Origin: an uncultured Paracoccaceae bacterium
Lineage (GTDB): Bacteria > Pseudomonadota > Alphaproteobacteria > Rhodobacterales > Rhodobacteraceae
Assembly (NCBI GenBank): GCA_947498985.1
Contig: CANMMF010000001.1
Coordinates: 339,501-403,500, forward strand
DNA: 64,000 bases
Reading direction: 5' to 3'
Position numbers and translations under genes: made by a program. Each line of letters starts with the position of its first letter. Within the stretch, counting starts at the first letter, position 1. The notes under the pieces were generated by a model. The model saw nothing but the letters and a program-made list of their open reading frames with translations, was not told where the DNA came from and searched no databases. Shown in pieces: positions 9,918 to 18,714 of the stretch.

Positions 9918-10649
9918 TCAGAAATACCCGCGCACCAGGCTCCCCGCCAGCAAGGCCCAGCCATCCGCGATCACGAAAAATGCGAGCTTGAAGGGCAGCG
10001 ACACGATGGCCGGCGGCACCATCATCATGCCCATCGACATCAGCACCGCGGCGACAACCAGATCGATGATCAGGAAGGGCAGAAAGATCAGGAAACCGAC
10101 CTGAAAGGCGCGGGCGATCTCTGACAGCATGAAACTGGGAACCAGGATCGACAGCGGCGCTTCGGGCGCAAGCTCGGTGTCCTGTGCATCGGGCCGCAGA
10201 TCGGCCATGGCGCTGTAGGTTTCGGGATCCGCCCGCCCGGCCATGAAGAGCCGGAACGGCTCCAGCGCGCGGGTCACCGCCTCTTCAAGCTCGATCTGCT
10301 CTTGCAGCAACGGGTTGATCCCGACCTCCCAGGCTTCTGAAAAGACCGGCTCCATCACGAAATACGTAAGGAACAACGCAAGGCTGACCAACAACATGTT
10401 GGGCGGGGATTGCTGCAATCCGACCGCCTGCCGCAGGATCGCCAGCACCGTGACGATAAACGGAAAACACGTCACCATGATCGCGATACCCGGCGCGAGG
10501 CTGAGCAGCGTGATCAACGCGATCAGCTGCAGGCTTGTCGCCGTGACGGAGCCACCCTCGCCAAGATCTATGGACACCGACTGCGCCCAGGCGGCACCCG
10601 GGCTCAACGCCAGAAGCGCAAGCAGCAGTGCCGGAAACAGCACCCGCAT
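9918..10649 (-). CDS. fliP: flagellar export apparatus protein FliP
   Basis: Core subunit of the FliPQR export gate of the flagellar type III system, in the inner membrane. The 243-residue protein has a cleavable-type signal (MRVLFPALLLALLALSPGAAWA), a hydrophobic region with VLAILRQAVGLQQSPPNMLL, a periplasmic segment and the C-terminal signature FQVGFLIFLPFLIIDLVVAAVLMSMGM (given here in part). The start is the ATG at 10649, 4 bases after fliN. It is last in the fliF-fliH-fliN-fliP run. Confidence 0.95.
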   Translation of the reverse strand: MRVLFPALLLALLALSPGAAWAQSVSIDLGEGGSVTATSLQLIALITLLSLAPGIAIMVTCFPFIVTVLAILRQAVGLQQSPPNMLLVSLALFLTYFVMEPVFSEAWEVGINPLLQEQIELEEAVTRALEPFRLFMAGRADPETYSAMADLRPDAQDTELAPEAPLSILVPSFMLSEIARAFQVGFLIFLPFLIIDLVVAAVLMSMGMMMVPPAIVSLPFKLAFFVIADGWALLAGSLVRGYF

Positions 10650-10653
10650 GGCG

Positions 10654-10941
10654 TCAGGCCGGGCTTTGCAGATCGACCACTTCGGTAAGACGTACGGCCA
10701 GCCGGTTCTGCCCGTCGCCCTCCACCACCTCCAGCACGCCGATGCCGATGAGCTTTTCGCCGACAAACAGCTCCACCGGATCCTCCAGCCGCTTGTCGAG
10801 AGACAGCACATGGCCCTCGGCCAGTTGCAGCAGATCGCGCACAAGAGGCCGGGCGCGGCCCACCGACACGGTGATTTCGATGGGGACCGCGGTAAACGGG
10901 GTCTGCTTGTCGCCTTGCGTCTGGGTTTGCGGTTCATCCAT
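10654..10941 (-). CDS. fliN: flagellar motor switch protein FliN
   Basis: C-ring component with a SpoA fold that binds CheY-P and the FliH export complex. The 95-residue protein consists of a short polar N-terminus and the SpoA domain (about 20-93: VPIEITVSVGRARPLVRDLLQLAEGHV, then ELFVGEKLIGIGVLEVV). The start MDEPQ at 10941 overlaps the end of fliH by 8 bases; an alternative in-frame start at 10971 would increase the overlap. Pairing with fliH fits their physical interaction. Confidence 0.93.
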   Translation of the reverse strand: MDEPQTQTQGDKQTPFTAVPIEITVSVGRARPLVRDLLQLAEGHVLSLDKRLEDPVELFVGEKLIGIGVLEVVEGDGQNRLAVRLTEVVDLQSPA

Positions 10942-11536
10942 TGGCCAGTTTCCTCTGGTTGTCATGGGCAAAGCCGTCCAGCGCTTCGGTCACGCTGGTC
11001 AGCAAGGCACCGATATCAATCTGTTTTTCGGTTTGCCCGAACCGGATGTCGGCCTGTTCGTCGGACAGCGTCGTGTCCGCCTCCAGCCGGACCGGAAAGC
11101 TGAACGCCCCCTCCAGCAACGGTGCCACGGCGTCGGTATTGCCGGGCGACACGGCCACGATCACGTCAAGCGTGCCGATCTCGCTTGCATGGGTCTGCAA
11201 CTGGTCCAGAACGTGCGGTCCGAGTGCGGCGCGCGCCATGCCCGGCAACAGCACGCCGGTGATCTCTTCGAGCAGCGGCGTCATGGCGTTCATGACCTGC
11301 GTATAAGCCTCGTGATAGGTGAAGGAGAGGTCCTGCAGATGTTGTCCAAAGCCGCTTGCAATGCGCGTGCGGTCATCGGCCTGCGCCTTGACGGCGTCGT
11401 CCCAGCCCGCGCGGTAGCCGTTCTCGAAGGATTCCAGCCGGTAGCCTTCGAGGTCGTCGTCGCTGAAGACCTGCACATCAGTCACAGCGGGTGATACGGT
11501 GGTGAAATCGTCCAGAAAATCGCGCAGAGCCGTCAC
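10934..11536 (-). CDS. fliH: FliH-like flagellar export ATPase regulator
   Basis: A 200-residue protein with weak sequence conservation but the right place and shape for FliH, which holds the ATPase FliI and links it to FliN at the C-ring. It starts with an acidic segment, has a GYRAGWDDA glycine-repeat-like motif near residue 40, then an amphipathic helical region and a C-terminal globular domain ending near DIGALLTSVTEALD. It overlaps fliF by 4 bases and fliN by 8. The family assignment rests largely on context. Confidence 0.75.
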   Translation of the reverse strand: MTALRDFLDDFTTVSPAVTDVQVFSDDDLEGYRLESFENGYRAGWDDAVKAQADDRTRIASGFGQHLQDLSFTYHEAYTQVMNAMTPLLEEITGVLLPGMARAALGPHVLDQLQTHASEIGTLDVIVAVSPGNTDAVAPLLEGAFSFPVRLEADTTLSDEQADIRFGQTEKQIDIGALLTSVTEALDGFAHDNQRKLANG

Positions 11537-13170
11537 TTCGCCTCCTCCTTTTCGTCAAGCCAGCTGCGCAGGATCTCAACCGTCTCGGTCTTGCGCTCTT
11601 CGATCAGGGCGCGCAGCCTGTCGACCGGATCGTCCTCCTGCGGTGTGTCGAAATCGACCATGCCCATGCCGCCGAAATCAGCTGTGTCCGACAGCGCGGG
11701 CAGGTCGCCAAACCCCTCCGCCGGTTCAATTTCGCCATCCAGCACGGGCGCTGCGTCGGTGTCCCGGGCGGGCGCGGGCAAAGCGCCCGAGATCGCGTTG
11801 GACCCGGAACCCCGCGCCAGGATCGGACGGACCACAAACAGGCCCAGGATCAGCGCCACAAGCCCCAGAACCCCCATCTGCACGAGCCGCATCATGTCCA
11901 GCGTCCCGGTCAGGAACCCCGGCTCCAACGGTCCCGTGCCAAGCCCTTCGGGCCGTTCGAACGGCAGGGATCGCAAGGTGATCTGATCGCCGCGCGCCTC
12001 GTCAAAACCGACGGCAGAGGCGATCAGTTCGCGCAAGGCATCGAGCTCAGCATCCGGCACCGGCTCGAAGACCTGCGCGCCGCTGGCGTCGGTCACATAG
12101 GTGCCGTTCACAAGGGCCGCGACCGTGAGCCGCCGGATCGCACCGGGCGCGCGCGTGACCTCTCTCGTGGTCTCCGACACTTCGTAATTCACCCGCTCGC
12201 GGCTTTCGCTGGCTTGCGACCGGGACCCTTCGCCGCCGCCTTCGGCGAGCCCGTCCGGCAGGTTCGACGCGACCGTGACGTCGACTCCCGCCGCGTCCTG
12301 CGAATTGTCCGACCGCTCTTCGGTGTCTATCGAAATTGCGACACGGCCTTCGGGGTCAAAGCGCCGCTCCTTGATCGATTCGCTTTCGGTGACAGTGTCG
12401 ACGCTGACCTCGACGACCGCGTTGCCGGCGCCGACGCGCGCCTCCATCAGCCGCTGCACGCGCTCGCGCAGGGTGGCGGCCTTGTCATCCGCCGTGGCGC
12501 TGGGTGCGCCGTCCGCGTCGGTTCCGATCAGCCCGCCCTTGCCGTCGATGACGGCAACATTTTCGGCCGTCATGCCGGGCACCGCCGACGCCACCAGATA
12601 TTTCAGAGCGCGCGCCTGTTCGGGTTGCAGGACACCGCCGGTTGTGGTGACCGAGATCGATGCGGACGGCGTCACGTCGCGCTGGAACGGGTTCGCGCTG
12701 CTATTGGCAATATGCACGCGCGCACTGGCAATGGCGGGGTTGGAGATGATCGTGCGCGCTAGCTCACCCTCCTTGGCGCGCCAATAGGCGGCATCGAACA
12801 TCTGCGACGTCGTGCCGAATCCCGACAGACCGTCGAGCAGCTCGTAGCCATGTCCGCCATTGGCAGGCAGCCCTTCGCTCGCCAGGGTCAGGCGCAGCGC
12901 GTCCCGCTCCGATTCGGGCACAAAGATCGCACCACCCCGGATGTCATAAGGCACCGTGCGGCTTTCCAGCGCCTGCACGACATCGCCGGCCGCGCCATTC
13001 TCCAGCCCGGCATAGAGCAACGCATAATTCGGCGCCGACGCCATGCGGGCCAGGCCCAGAACCGCCAGCATCATCGCGACGCTGGCTCCGATCACGACAA
13101 CGCGCTGGCGCATCCCCAAAGCGTTCCACACAGACGTGAGTTGCTGCACTTCGACCTCCAATCCAAACAT
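11533..13170 (-). CDS. fliF: flagellar MS-ring protein FliF
   Basis: Inner-membrane ring on which the flagellar basal body and export gate assemble. The 545-residue protein has TM1 near residues 24-44, the YscJ-like ring domain (YALLYAGLENGAAGDVVQALE, then KEGELARTIISNPAIASARVHIA), a variable periplasmic collar, TM2 near 438-458, and a C-terminal acidic tail (about 515-545: DRLRALIEERKTETVEILRSWL) that binds FliG. Length is normal. It leads the operon fliF-fliH-fliN-fliP and diverges from fliL across a 94-base gap that contains a CtrA-like site. Confidence 0.96.
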   Translation of the reverse strand: MFGLEVEVQQLTSVWNALGMRQRVVVIGASVAMMLAVLGLARMASAPNYALLYAGLENGAAGDVVQALESRTVPYDIRGGAIFVPESERDALRLTLASEGLPANGGHGYELLDGLSGFGTTSQMFDAAYWRAKEGELARTIISNPAIASARVHIANSSANPFQRDVTPSASISVTTTGGVLQPEQARALKYLVASAVPGMTAENVAVIDGKGGLIGTDADGAPSATADDKAATLRERVQRLMEARVGAGNAVVEVSVDTVTESESIKERRFDPEGRVAISIDTEERSDNSQDAAGVDVTVASNLPDGLAEGGGEGSRSQASESRERVNYEVSETTREVTRAPGAIRRLTVAALVNGTYVTDASGAQVFEPVPDAELDALRELIASAVGFDEARGDQITLRSLPFERPEGLGTGPLEPGFLTGTLDMMRLVQMGVLGLVALILGLFVVRPILARGSGSNAISGALPAPARDTDAAPVLDGEIEPAEGFGDLPALSDTADFGGMGMVDFDTPQEDDPVDRLRALIEERKTETVEILRSWLDEKEEAK

Positions 13171-13204
13171 TCTGTTCGGTTGGCCGGAGATTGGACCATT
13201 CGAC

Positions 13205-13219
13205 TTAACAATCAGTTAG
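13205..13219. promoter_or_regulatory. candidate CtrA binding site between fliF and fliL
   Basis: The sequence TTAACAATCAGTTAG matches the CtrA consensus TTAA-N7-TTAA except for the final base (TTAG). It lies in the only intergenic space between the divergent flagellar transcripts. CtrA is known to control flagellar genes in several Rhodobacteraceae; binding here is inferred. Confidence 0.55.
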
Positions 13220-13264
13220 CCCCTTTGCGCCTATAACGGTCCGAGACCAAGAAAGAGGTTGAGA

Positions 13265-13759
13265 ATGTCTGAAGCCACCGTGGATGCGCCGGAGGAACCG
13301 GCAGCGCGCTCCAAGTTGCCGCTTATCATCGGGCTGGTTCTGGCCATCGCGGGCGGAGCGGGCGGATTCTTTGCGGTGCAGTCGGGCGTGCTGGGGCTCG
13401 GCGGCGCGCCGGAACAGCAAAGCGTCGAGGAAGAGGTGCTCACGGCCTCGCCGCTGCCAGACGTGTCCTTTGTCGAGGTGCCGCCGCTTCTGATTTCGCT
13501 CGACCCGGCCTCCGATACGCCACATTTGCGGTTCCGCGGCAGCCTCGAGGTGCCCAGCAAATATGCAGCCGAGGTGACGGAGGTGTTGCCGCGGGTGCAG
13601 GACGTGATGAACAGCTACCTGCGCGCGCTGGAACCCGAAGACCTGTCCGCCCCCGCCGCGCTCGTGCGGTTGCGCGCGCAGATGCTCAGGCGCATCAAGC
13701 TGGTCGTCGGGGACGACCGCGTGCGCGACCTGCTTGTCCTAGAATTCGTGCTGAACTGA
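13265..13759 (+). CDS. fliL: flagellar basal body-associated protein FliL
   Basis: Single-pass inner-membrane protein next to the stator ring that supports motor torque. The 164-residue protein has a short cytosolic N-terminus, one TM (about 18-40, LPLIIGLVLAIAGGAGG), a linker and the FliL periplasmic domain (about 70-164: FVEVPPLLISL, then LRFRGSLEVPSKY and the terminal LVLEFVLN). ATG 13265 follows AAAGAGG at suitable spacing. It is followed after 11 bases by the next gene. Confidence 0.92.
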   Translation: MSEATVDAPEEPAARSKLPLIIGLVLAIAGGAGGFFAVQSGVLGLGGAPEQQSVEEEVLTASPLPDVSFVEVPPLLISLDPASDTPHLRFRGSLEVPSKYAAEVTEVLPRVQDVMNSYLRALEPEDLSAPAALVRLRAQMLRRIKLVVGDDRVRDLLVLEFVLN

Positions 13760-13770
13760 GAGGGTCAGAG

Positions 13771-14127
13771 ATGGATCTTATTGCCGATATTCTCCTTGTT
13801 GCCGGTGCGTTGGGGGCGGGTTTCTACTGCTTCGTGCTCGCGCGGCGCCTGACGCGCTTCACCGATCTCGAAAACGGTGTGGGCGGGGCGGTTGCCGTGC
13901 TCTCCGCGCAGGTCGACGATTTGTCGAAAACGCTGAACACCGCCCAGAAAACCGCGGGCGACTCGAGCGAATCGCTTCAGGAACTGACAGAGCGGGCGGA
14001 AGATGTGGCGCGACGGCTGGAGCTGCTTGTCGCCTCGATGCACGATCTGCCGCAGGGCGGCGCTGCCCCGCAACAGCCAAATGCGGACACGGTCTTCATG
14101 CGCCGCCCGCGCAGCGGGGCGGTCTGA
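13771..14127 (+). CDS. coiled-coil membrane protein in the flagellar cluster, function unknown
   Basis: A 118-residue protein with one N-terminal TM (about 4-24), then a heptad-rich region (about 40-95, VLSAQVDDLSKTLNTAQ, then LQELTERAEDVARRLELL) and a polar tail. I do not recognise a named family. It sits 11 bases after fliL and overlaps the MotE-like gene by one base (TGATG), so translation is probably coupled and a role in motor or basal body assembly is likely. Confidence 0.75.
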   Translation: MDLIADILLVAGALGAGFYCFVLARRLTRFTDLENGVGGAVAVLSAQVDDLSKTLNTAQKTAGDSSESLQELTERAEDVARRLELLVASMHDLPQGGAAPQQPNADTVFMRRPRSGAV

Positions 14128-14765
14128 TGGCAGCGACGGCTCGCACCCAGCCCCGACAGGCGCGCAGCAAACCCCGCAGACGCATGCGCGGTGCGCTTGC
14201 CACGATCGGCGCCTTGCTGATTGCCTCGGCGTTCATCCGGCTCGGCACCGGCGCGGGCCAGGCCTTCGCCACGGAAAGCCTCGCAGACGCGCCGCTGCGA
14301 ATCGATACGCCGACCCCGCCGCCGCTGGATGCGCTGCCGCCGCGACGCGTCAGCGAAGAGGATCTGGCCCAGGTGCTCAAGGCGCTAGATGGCAGAGAGG
14401 CCCGCATTCGCGCACGCGAAGAAGGCATCGAAATCCGCATGCAGGCGCTTTCGGTCGCCGAACAGGAGATCGAGCGAAAACTGGTTGCCCTGCAACGTGC
14501 GGAGGAAACGCTGAACGAAACTCTGGCATTGGCCCAATCGGCAGCCGAAGACGACATCACCCGGCTGACCGAGGTTTATGCAAATATGAAACCCAAAAAG
14601 GCAGCCGCGCTCTTCGAAGAGATGGATCCCGAATTCTCGGCCGGTTTCCTCGCACGCATGCGCCCTGATTCGGCAGCCGCGATCATGGCGGGGCTGAGTC
14701 CGCCGGTCGCCTATACGATCAGCGTTGTGCTTGCGGGCAGAAATGCCGATGTGCCCAAAGAGTAG
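14127..14765 (+). CDS. MotE-like flagellar protein (MgtE_N-type C-terminus)
   Basis: A 212-residue protein with a basic N-terminus, a hydrophobic anchor (about 24-46), a proline-rich segment, a long coiled coil (about 75-150) and a C-terminal helical domain of MgtE-N/FliG-M type (about 150-205: VYANMKPKKAAALFEEMDP, then RMRPDSAAAIMAGLSP). This layout matches the MotE family, periplasmic chaperones of the motility protein MotC in rhizobia. Its place after fliL supports a motility role, but the exact partner here is not shown by the sequence. Confidence 0.75.
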   Translation: MAATARTQPRQARSKPRRRMRGALATIGALLIASAFIRLGTGAGQAFATESLADAPLRIDTPTPPPLDALPPRRVSEEDLAQVLKALDGREARIRAREEGIEIRMQALSVAEQEIERKLVALQRAEETLNETLALAQSAAEDDITRLTEVYANMKPKKAAALFEEMDPEFSAGFLARMRPDSAAAIMAGLSPPVAYTISVVLAGRNADVPKE

Positions 14766-14935
14766 AACGCGCCTGAAACCAAGGAGCTTGGCAGAGTGCG
14801 ACATGTATACCACATCGACCCGCGCATATGGCGGCTGCACGTCATCGTGAGCGGCTCACACGCAAACACGGGATTGATTTCGCGTATTCTTTGACCCGAA
14901 TCGCCGACCTCAACTCTCGCTGGAAGAAAGCTGCC

Positions 14936-15484
14936 ATGATTTCTCGTCGTACTTTTGTCGCTGCGGCGGCCGCGTCCGTCGCCCTGCCCGCCCACGCCTT
15001 CGAAGTCGCCCCGATCTACCGTCCGCAATCGGTGAGCATCAAGAAGGACATTGCCCCCGGCCAGTTGCTGATCCTGCCGCGCGCGCATTTTCTCTATTTC
15101 GTGACCGCGCCGGGCCAGGCCATGCGCTACGGTGTCGGCGTCGGCAAAGCCGGTCTCGAATTCACCGGGCGCGCGACCATCGACGTCAAGAAGGAATGGC
15201 CCACATGGCGTCCGACAGACGAGATGATCGAGCGCGATCCGGGGGCTTATGGACGGTTCAAGGACAATGACTACGTGCAGCCCGGCGGTCCGGGCAATCC
15301 GCTTGGCGCGCGCGCGCTCTATCTGTTCCAGAACGGCCGCGACACGTATTTCCGCATCCACGGCACAACCGCACCGCGCTCGATCGGGCAATCGGTTTCC
15401 AACGGGTGCATCCGGATGCTGAACGAGCATGTTGTCGATCTCTATAACCGCGTTCCGCTCGGCACCGCCGTTACCGTTCTGTGA
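14936..15484 (+). CDS. L,D-transpeptidase (YkuD domain)
   Basis: Periplasmic enzyme of the ErfK/YbiS class that cross-links peptidoglycan through 3-3 bonds or attaches proteins to it. The 182-residue protein has an N-terminal export signal starting SRRTFVAAAAASVALPAHA, whose SRRTF resembles a Tat motif although Sec export is also possible. The YkuD domain spans about 40-181 with His142 (IHGTTAP) and catalytic Cys158 (SVSNGCIRM). ATG 14936 is chosen because it begins the signal peptide. It overlaps the next gene if that uses the GTG at 15481. Confidence 0.9.
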   Translation: MISRRTFVAAAAASVALPAHAFEVAPIYRPQSVSIKKDIAPGQLLILPRAHFLYFVTAPGQAMRYGVGVGKAGLEFTGRATIDVKKEWPTWRPTDEMIERDPGAYGRFKDNDYVQPGGPGNPLGARALYLFQNGRDTYFRIHGTTAPRSIGQSVSNGCIRMLNEHVVDLYNRVPLGTAVTVL

Positions 15485-16647
15485 CAAACATGCCCGCGTC
15501 CGGAACGCGGACGTATGACCTGATCGTTCTGGGCGCCGGTCCCTCCGGCGCCTCGGCTGCGGCGGTTGCCGCAGCGTCCGGGCTACGCACTGCGCTGGTG
15601 GACAAGGCGCGCTTTCCGCGCGACAAGCTCTGCGGTGGCGGGATAACCGGGCGCGCCATGGGGCATTTCCGGAAGATATTCCAAGAGGATACGCCAAATA
15701 TCCCGCTGGCAATCAGACGGTCGATCTCGTTTCACGCCTTCGGCACCGATCTTGGCGGCGACGATCAAACCGCGCCGATCTATCTGGGCATGCGGCGGCA
15801 GTTCGATGCTGATCTGGTTCGGCGCGCGCTGGCTTCGGGTGCTGAGGATTTCACCGGACAAAGCGGTGCGCTCGACCCGGATGCAGGCGAAGTGCGTTTG
15901 GCATCCGGGCTGATCCGGGCACCGGTGATCATCGCCGCGGATGGTGTCAACAGCCCGACCGCCAGACAGCTTTTTGGAGAGGCCTTCGACCGGAACCGGA
16001 TCGGGTTTGCACTCGAGGTCGAAAGCCCCGACGCGGATCCAGATCTGCCGCTGCGCATTGATTTCGGCGCCGCGGAATGGGGTTACGGCTGGCAATTTCC
16101 GAAGCATTGCGGGGCAACACTTGGTGTGGGTGGCGTTTTGAGACGCAACCCCGACATGAAATCCGCGCTGACGCGCTATCTGGACAGGCTCGGGGTCGGG
16201 AGCGGGCTGAAGGTCAAAGGCCAGTTTCTGCCCTTCGGCGAAGTGCGCAAGGTGCCCGGGCGGGGCCGCGTTCTGCTCGCGGGGGATGCGGCCGGGCTGG
16301 TCGATCCGATAACCGGCGAAGGCATCGGGTACGCCATGCATAGCGGCGCGCTGGCTGCAAAAGCCGCAATAGCGGCGTTGACGGCGGGGGATCCGTTGGC
16401 GGCGCTCCCCGAATACCGGCGCCGTCTGAGACCGGTTCAGCGCAACCTTGGTTATGCCAGCCTGCTGCGGCACATCATCTACCGACCGGCCTTTCGCCCG
16501 ACCTTCATCAGCAGCTTCAAACGCTCGCGACGGCTGCGGGGCGAATACCTCAGATTGCTTGCGGGGGAGACGGAATACGCGGCCCTGATGCAGCTCACAG
16601 CCCTGCGCATGCCCGGCTTTTTCCTGCGAAGCTTGCGCGGCGCATAA
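15481..16647 (+). CDS. geranylgeranyl-reductase-family FAD-dependent oxidoreductase
   Basis: Flavoprotein of the geranylgeranyl reductase/halogenase-like group, which reduces isoprenoid double bonds or acts on similar lipids. The 388-residue protein has the N-terminal FAD fold (DLIVLGAGPSGASAA), the CGGGITGRAM segment and the second FAD motif (VLLAGDAAGLVDPITGEGIGYAM). The C-terminal part is helical and basic. No bacteriochlorophyll genes are nearby, so a photosynthetic role is not supported here. The GTG at 15481 overlaps the preceding stop (GTGA); ATG 15490 is an alternative start. Confidence 0.82.
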   Translation: MTNMPASGTRTYDLIVLGAGPSGASAAAVAAASGLRTALVDKARFPRDKLCGGGITGRAMGHFRKIFQEDTPNIPLAIRRSISFHAFGTDLGGDDQTAPIYLGMRRQFDADLVRRALASGAEDFTGQSGALDPDAGEVRLASGLIRAPVIIAADGVNSPTARQLFGEAFDRNRIGFALEVESPDADPDLPLRIDFGAAEWGYGWQFPKHCGATLGVGGVLRRNPDMKSALTRYLDRLGVGSGLKVKGQFLPFGEVRKVPGRGRVLLAGDAAGLVDPITGEGIGYAMHSGALAAKAAIAALTAGDPLAALPEYRRRLRPVQRNLGYASLLRHIIYRPAFRPTFISSFKRSRRLRGEYLRLLAGETEYAALMQLTALRMPGFFLRSLRGA

Positions 16648-16746
16648 GTCACGCTATACGTGTGCGTGGGCAGATTCTCGCCACCTGTGGGATTCATTAA
16701 CACATTGGTAGGAAAATTGGTCCAAGCTACAGGCGGGAGAATTTTG

Positions 16747-16938
16747 ATGGCTGTAATATCATTCCTGCTGGGCAGCGTTCTGGGTAGCATCGGCGCGTTG
16801 CTGGGATGGGCGCTACTGGATGCCAACGCATTGACGGCGTTTGGCTATTACATCGCCGCGTCCCTGAGTTTCGGACTGATCTTCTGTGCCGCCTTCATGG
16901 GCCGCTCCGGCCCGGAAGACATGCAAGGACCCAGCTGA
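16747..16938 (+). CDS. small two-TM membrane protein, unknown
   Basis: A 63-residue protein with two predicted TM segments (about 3-22 and 32-55) and a short polar tail. ATG 16747 follows GGGAGA at reasonable spacing. No family is recognised. It stands alone between the reductase and a convergent small membrane protein gene. Confidence 0.6.
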   Translation: MAVISFLLGSVLGSIGALLGWALLDANALTAFGYYIAASLSFGLIFCAAFMGRSGPEDMQGPS

Positions 16939-16982
16939 TCCGCGTCACTCAGCCTGCGAAAAACACCCCATTTGCAGTGCTT

Positions 16983-17246
16983 TCAGAGCAAAACCCGCAC
17001 AACCAGAAGATTTGGGATCAGGAAGGCTGCTCCGATGCAGAAGAGCTTGGCCCAGTGCGACATCAGCTGAAAAAGACGGTTGCCATCGAGCGCATCGCCG
17101 TAGGCAAGGGCGGCAAAAACCAATGCGCCGGCCTGACCCGCCTCGACCCGTTGCCTTTGCTCCACCTGCGCTTTTGCGGCCGCATAGCGCTGGTCCAGCT
17201 CACGTGATTCTTCGACGCTGTTCACACGATCTTCGACACTCGACAT
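16983..17246 (-). CDS. small membrane protein, unknown
   Basis: An 87-residue protein with a charged N-terminal helix (about 1-38) and one C-terminal TM (about 66-86). A strong GAGGGAGAG ribosome site precedes the ATG, which supports a real gene. No domain is recognised. It is downstream of tesA on the same strand, with 84 bases between. Confidence 0.6.
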   Translation of the reverse strand: MSSVEDRVNSVEESRELDQRYAAAKAQVEQRQRVEAGQAGALVFAALAYGDALDGNRLFQLMSHWAKLFCIGAAFLIPNLLVVRVLL

Positions 17247-17330
17247 CGGACTCTCCCTCTACACTCTGCACGAGATGGAGCGCCGCTGCCGCTCGGCAAG
17301 GGCGAACTCACAGGCAATTGAACGAATTTG

Positions 17331-18002
17331 TCAGTCGTTGGCGCGCTCAACCAGGGTTTCGACCTCGGGTCCGACCGCCTCCACGATACGCGCGACACCC
17401 GCCGCGTTTGGGTGAATGCCGTCCAGTTGCATGAAGTCCGACAGGTTTTGCGGCGGCGCACCATCCACCATCAACCCGGCAAAGAAATTCGGCAGATAGA
17501 GCGTGTCATACGCCGCCGCGAGGTCGGGATACATGGAGTCAAAGTCCGTCTTGTAATCCGGGCCGTAATTGCCGGGCGCCTCCATCCCGATCAGCAAGAC
17601 CGGCAGATCGCGGGAGCGCGCGACCGTCAGGATCCCGTCGAGATTGGCCCGCGCCACCTCTGGCGCGATGCCGCGCAGCAGATCATTGCCTCCCAGAGCC
17701 ACGATCATTGCGTCGATTTCCGGCGTCAGCGACCATTCCGCCCGCGCAAGCCCCCCGGCGGTCGTGTCGCCCGACACCCCCCCGTTGACGATCCGCACAT
17801 CATGCCCGCGCGCGGTCAGCCAGTTGGTCAGTTGCGGCACAAACCCTTCGTGGTCGAGCACGCCATATCCCTGCGTGAGGCTGTCGCCCAGCGCCAGAAT
17901 GTCGGTCTGTTCGGCCATCACAGGCGAGGTCAAGGCCATCAGCGCCAGCGCGCCCGCCTTGTTGCGCCAGATGCCAGAACCATATGTAAGCAAACCCAGC
18001 AT
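17331..18002 (-). CDS. tesA: periplasmic SGNH/GDSL arylesterase (TesA type)
   Basis: Secreted esterase, thioesterase or lysophospholipase of the TesA family. The 223-residue protein has an N-terminal signal ending near SPVMAEQ, block I ILALGDSLTQGYG with the catalytic Ser, block III ALGGNDLL, and block V DGIHPNAAG with the catalytic Asp and His. Its start codon lies only 19 bases from that of the divergent ABC ATPase gene, the same tesA/ybbA-ybbP arrangement as in E. coli. Promoters for each must therefore lie inside the other's coding region. Confidence 0.9.
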   Translation of the reverse strand: MLGLLTYGSGIWRNKAGALALMALTSPVMAEQTDILALGDSLTQGYGVLDHEGFVPQLTNWLTARGHDVRIVNGGVSGDTTAGGLARAEWSLTPEIDAMIVALGGNDLLRGIAPEVARANLDGILTVARSRDLPVLLIGMEAPGNYGPDYKTDFDSMYPDLAAAYDTLYLPNFFAGLMVDGAPPQNLSDFMQLDGIHPNAAGVARIVEAVGPEVETLVERAND

Positions 18003-18021
18003 GTTCCGGACCCTTCCCCTG

Positions 18022-18714
18022 ATGACCGATCCCGTTCTGAACCTTAAAGATGTGAGTTTGCGCCTCGAGGGCAATGCCGGTCCGGTGGAAATCCTGCACG
18101 GCATCGATCTGCAGGTCGAAAGAGGCGAGACGCTCGGGCTGATCGGCCCGTCGGGCTCCGGCAAATCCTCGCTTCTGATGATCCTCGGCGGGCTGGAGCG
18201 GGCGACAGGCGGCACTGTCAGCGCCATGGGGCACGATCTGACCGCGCTGGACGAGGACGCCCTGGCGCGCGTGCGCCGCGACCATATGGGGGTGGTGTTC
18301 CAGTCCTTCCACCTGATCCCGACGATGACGGCACTGGAAAATGTCGCCACGCCGCTGGAGCTTGCCGGCGCGTCAGACGCATTCGAGCGCGCGGCGGCAG
18401 AGCTTGACTCGGTGGGGCTGGCCCACAGGGCGGGGCATTATCCTGCGCAGCTGTCTGGCGGCGAACAGCAGCGGGTCGCGCTGGCCCGCGCGCTGGCCCC
18501 CAAGCCCGACATCCTTCTGGCGGACGAGCCGACCGGCAATCTCGACGAAGCCAATGGCCGCGCGATCATGGATCTGCTCTTTGCGATGTCCGATCAACAG
18601 GGCGCCACGCTTGTGCTGGTCACCCATGCGCCGGATCTGGCGGCGCGGTGTGACCGGGTGGTGCGCCTGCGCGATGGCCGGATCGAAGGCGAGCGGCTGA
18701 GGGCCGCGGAATGA
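18022..18714 (+). CDS. ybbA: ABC transporter ATP-binding protein (YbbA/LolD type)
   Basis: ATPase of a MacB/LolCDE-like exporter acting with the following permease. The 230-residue protein has Walker [12 protein letters not shown] (about 41-51), the Q-loop [13 protein letters not shown] signature [15 protein letters not shown] and Walker [13 protein letters not shown]. The ATG at 18022 is used; an in-frame ATG at 18001 would overlap the tesA start codon itself. The stop overlaps the permease start by 4 bases. Confidence 0.92.
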   Translation: MTDPVLNLKDVSLRLEGNAGPVEILHGIDLQVERGETLGLIGPSGSGKSSLLMILGGLERATGGTVSAMGHDLTALDEDALARVRRDHMGVVFQSFHLIPTMTALENVATPLELAGASDAFERAAAELDSVGLAHRAGHYPAQLSGGEQQRVALARALAPKPDILLADEPTGNLDEANGRAIMDLLFAMSDQQGATLVLVTHAPDLAARCDRVVRLRDGRIEGERLRAAE

